The translations under genes and the position numbers were made by a program. Of a stretch of 64,000 nucleotides of DNA, positions 62,401 to 64,000 are shown in pieces. Position 1 is the first letter of the stretch. Every line of letters starts with the position of its first letter. The DNA is from Stomorhina lunata (lineage: Eukaryota; Arthropoda; Insecta; Diptera; Rhiniidae), in contig OW121743.1 in NCBI GenBank assembly GCA_933228675.1, positions 94,861,998 to 94,925,997 of the forward strand, written 5' to 3'. Under the pieces are notes generated by a model. The model was not told where the DNA came from. It saw only the letters and a program-made list of their open reading frames with translations, and did no database searches.

Positions 62401-64000
62401 ATTTTTGAAAAATTTACTATAAAAAGTAAATTTTTGAAAAATTTACTATAAAAAGTAAATTTTTGAAAAATTTACTATAAAAAGTAAATTTTTGAAAAAT
62501 TTACTATAAAAAGTAAATTTTTGAAAAATTTACTATAAAAAGTAAATTTTTGAAAAATTTACTATAAAAAGTAAATTTTTGAAAAATTTACTATAAAAAG
62601 TAAATTTTTGAAAAATTTACTATAAAAAGTAAATTTTTGAAAAATTTACTATAAAAAGTAAATTTTTCAAAAATTTACTATAAAAAGTAAATTTTTGAAA
62701 AATTTACTATAAAAAGTAAATTTTTGAAAAATTTACTATAAAAAGTAAATTTTTGAAAAATTTACTATAAAAAGTAAATTTTTGAAAAATTTCCTATAAA
62801 AAGTAAATTTTTGAAAAATTTCCTATAAAAAGTAAATTTTTGAAAAATTTCCTATAAAAAGTAAATTTTTGAAAAATTTCCTATAAAAAGTAAATTTTTG
62901 AAAAATTTCCTATAAAAAGTAAATTTTTGAAAAATTTCCTATAAAAAGTAAATTTTTGAAAAATTTACTATAAAAAGTAAATTTTTGAAAAATTTACTAT
63001 AAAAAGTAAATTTTTGAAAAATTTACTATAAAAAGTAAATTTTTGAAAAATTTACTATAAAAAGTAAATTTTTGAAAAATTTACTAAAACAAGTAAATTT
63101 TTGAAAAATTTACTATGAAAAGTAAATTTTTGAAAAATTTACTATGAAAAGTAAATTTTTGAAAAATTTACTATAAAAAGTAAATTTTTGAAAAATTTAC
63201 TATAAAAAGTAAATTTTTGAAAAATTTACTATAAAAAGTAAATTTTTGAAAAATTTACTATAAAAAGTAAATTTTTGAAAAATTTACTATAAAAAGTAAA
63301 TTTTTGAAAAATTTACTATAAAAAGTAAATTTTTGAAAAATTTACTATAAAAAAATTTACTATAAAAAGTAAATTTTTGAAAAATTTACTATAAAAAGTA
63401 AATTTTTGAAAAATTTACTATAAAAAGTAAATTTTTGAAAAATTTACTATAAAAAGTAAATTTTTGAAAAATTTACTATAAAAAGTAAATTTTTGAAAAA
63501 TTTACTATAAAAGGTAAATTTTTGAAAAATTTACTATAAAAGGTAAATTTTTGAAAAATTTACTATAAAAAGTAAATTTTTGAAAAATTTACTATAAAAA
63601 GTAAATTTTTGAAAAATTTACTATAAAAGGTAAATTTTTGAAAAATTTACTATAAAAGGTAAATTTTTGAAAAATTTACTATAAAAAGTAAATTTTTGAA
63701 AAATTTACTATAAAAAGTAAATTTTTGAAAAATTTACTATAAAAAGTAAATTTTTGAAAAATTTACTATAAAAAGTAAATTTTTGAAAAATTTCCTATAA
63801 AAAGTAAACTTTTGAAAAATTTACTATAAAAAGTAAATTTTTGAAAAATTTACTATAAAAAGTAAATTTTTGAAAAATTTACTATAAAAAGTAAATTTTT
63901 GAAAAATTTACTATAAAAAGTAAATTTTTGAAAAATTTACTATAAAAAGTAAATTTTTGAAAAATTTACTATAAAAAGTAAATTTTTGAAAAATTTACTA
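59402..64000 (-). repeat. Large 29-bp satellite array, type V, reverse orientation, cut by window end
   Basis: About 158 units of GTAAATTTTTGAAAAATTT with ACTATAAAAA, the reverse complement of the unit at 15106-19290. Units up to about 60345 mostly read AAATTGACTAT, later ones AAATTTACTAT. TTTCCTATAAAAA variants cluster (61280-61385, 62790-62945). A pair of AAAAGGTAAA units at 63511/63540 recurs at 63627/63656, a four-unit (116-bp) copy. Units are almost identical, so homogenisation is recent. Confidence 0.98.

Overview
The window looks like non-coding DNA of a higher fly (Diptera, probably a calyptrate such as a blow fly or house fly). It is very AT-rich and has no long open reading frames. 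It carries many mini-me/DINE-1-like elements, recognised by the head TATACCCTTCACCAC, (GTCY)n and (TA)n microsatellites and the repeated phrase 'gaccatagctcccatat'. Its one convincing coding stretch is a spliced exon full of Asn and Gln runs, as is common in fly genes. The group is an inference; the species cannot be told. || Genes. I see one spliced gene on the minus strand. Exon 13831->13379 (151 codons, phase 1-1) and microexon 9042->8980 (63 nt, phase 1-1) have good acceptors and GTAAGT donors and join in one frame. A possible upstream start exon at 50024->49994 has a compatible phase-1 donor. If it is real, intron 1 is about 36 kb and most of this window is intron. I do not recognise the protein. 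A weak 71-nt exon candidate lies at 21433-21503 on the plus strand. A decayed non-LTR retrotransposon C-terminus lies at 35232-35540. || Satellites. About 24 kb (over a third) is tandem repeat of 29-32 bp in ten arrays: 1-1140, 2690-4990, 6640-8430, 15106-19290, 22290-25835, 41948-42330, 42790-44642, 50885-53700, 57185-58680 and 59402-64000 (runs off the end). All share a core near AAATTTTTC and seem to be one family of related satellites. The 15.1-19.3 kb and 59.4-64 kb arrays are the same 29-mer in opposite orientation. || Mobile elements. Families A, B and D are mini-me/Helentron-like repeats: A at 9168, 30378, 33960 and 38121; B at 10190, 11646, 14600, 31873, 42600 and 54305; D at 31045 and 48378. 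Three copies (11754, 20135, 27077) belong to a ~1.3-1.4 kb element bounded by inverted GGGCAAATCC and studded with GTGACGGACGCTAC motifs; one copy has long foldback arms. Four MITE-like elements lie at 10311, 39390, 46885 and 53391. || Layout. Satellite arrays alternate with 0.5-2 kb of plain AT-rich DNA and clusters of nested elements. Nothing suggests an operon, CRISPR array, rRNA or tRNA gene.
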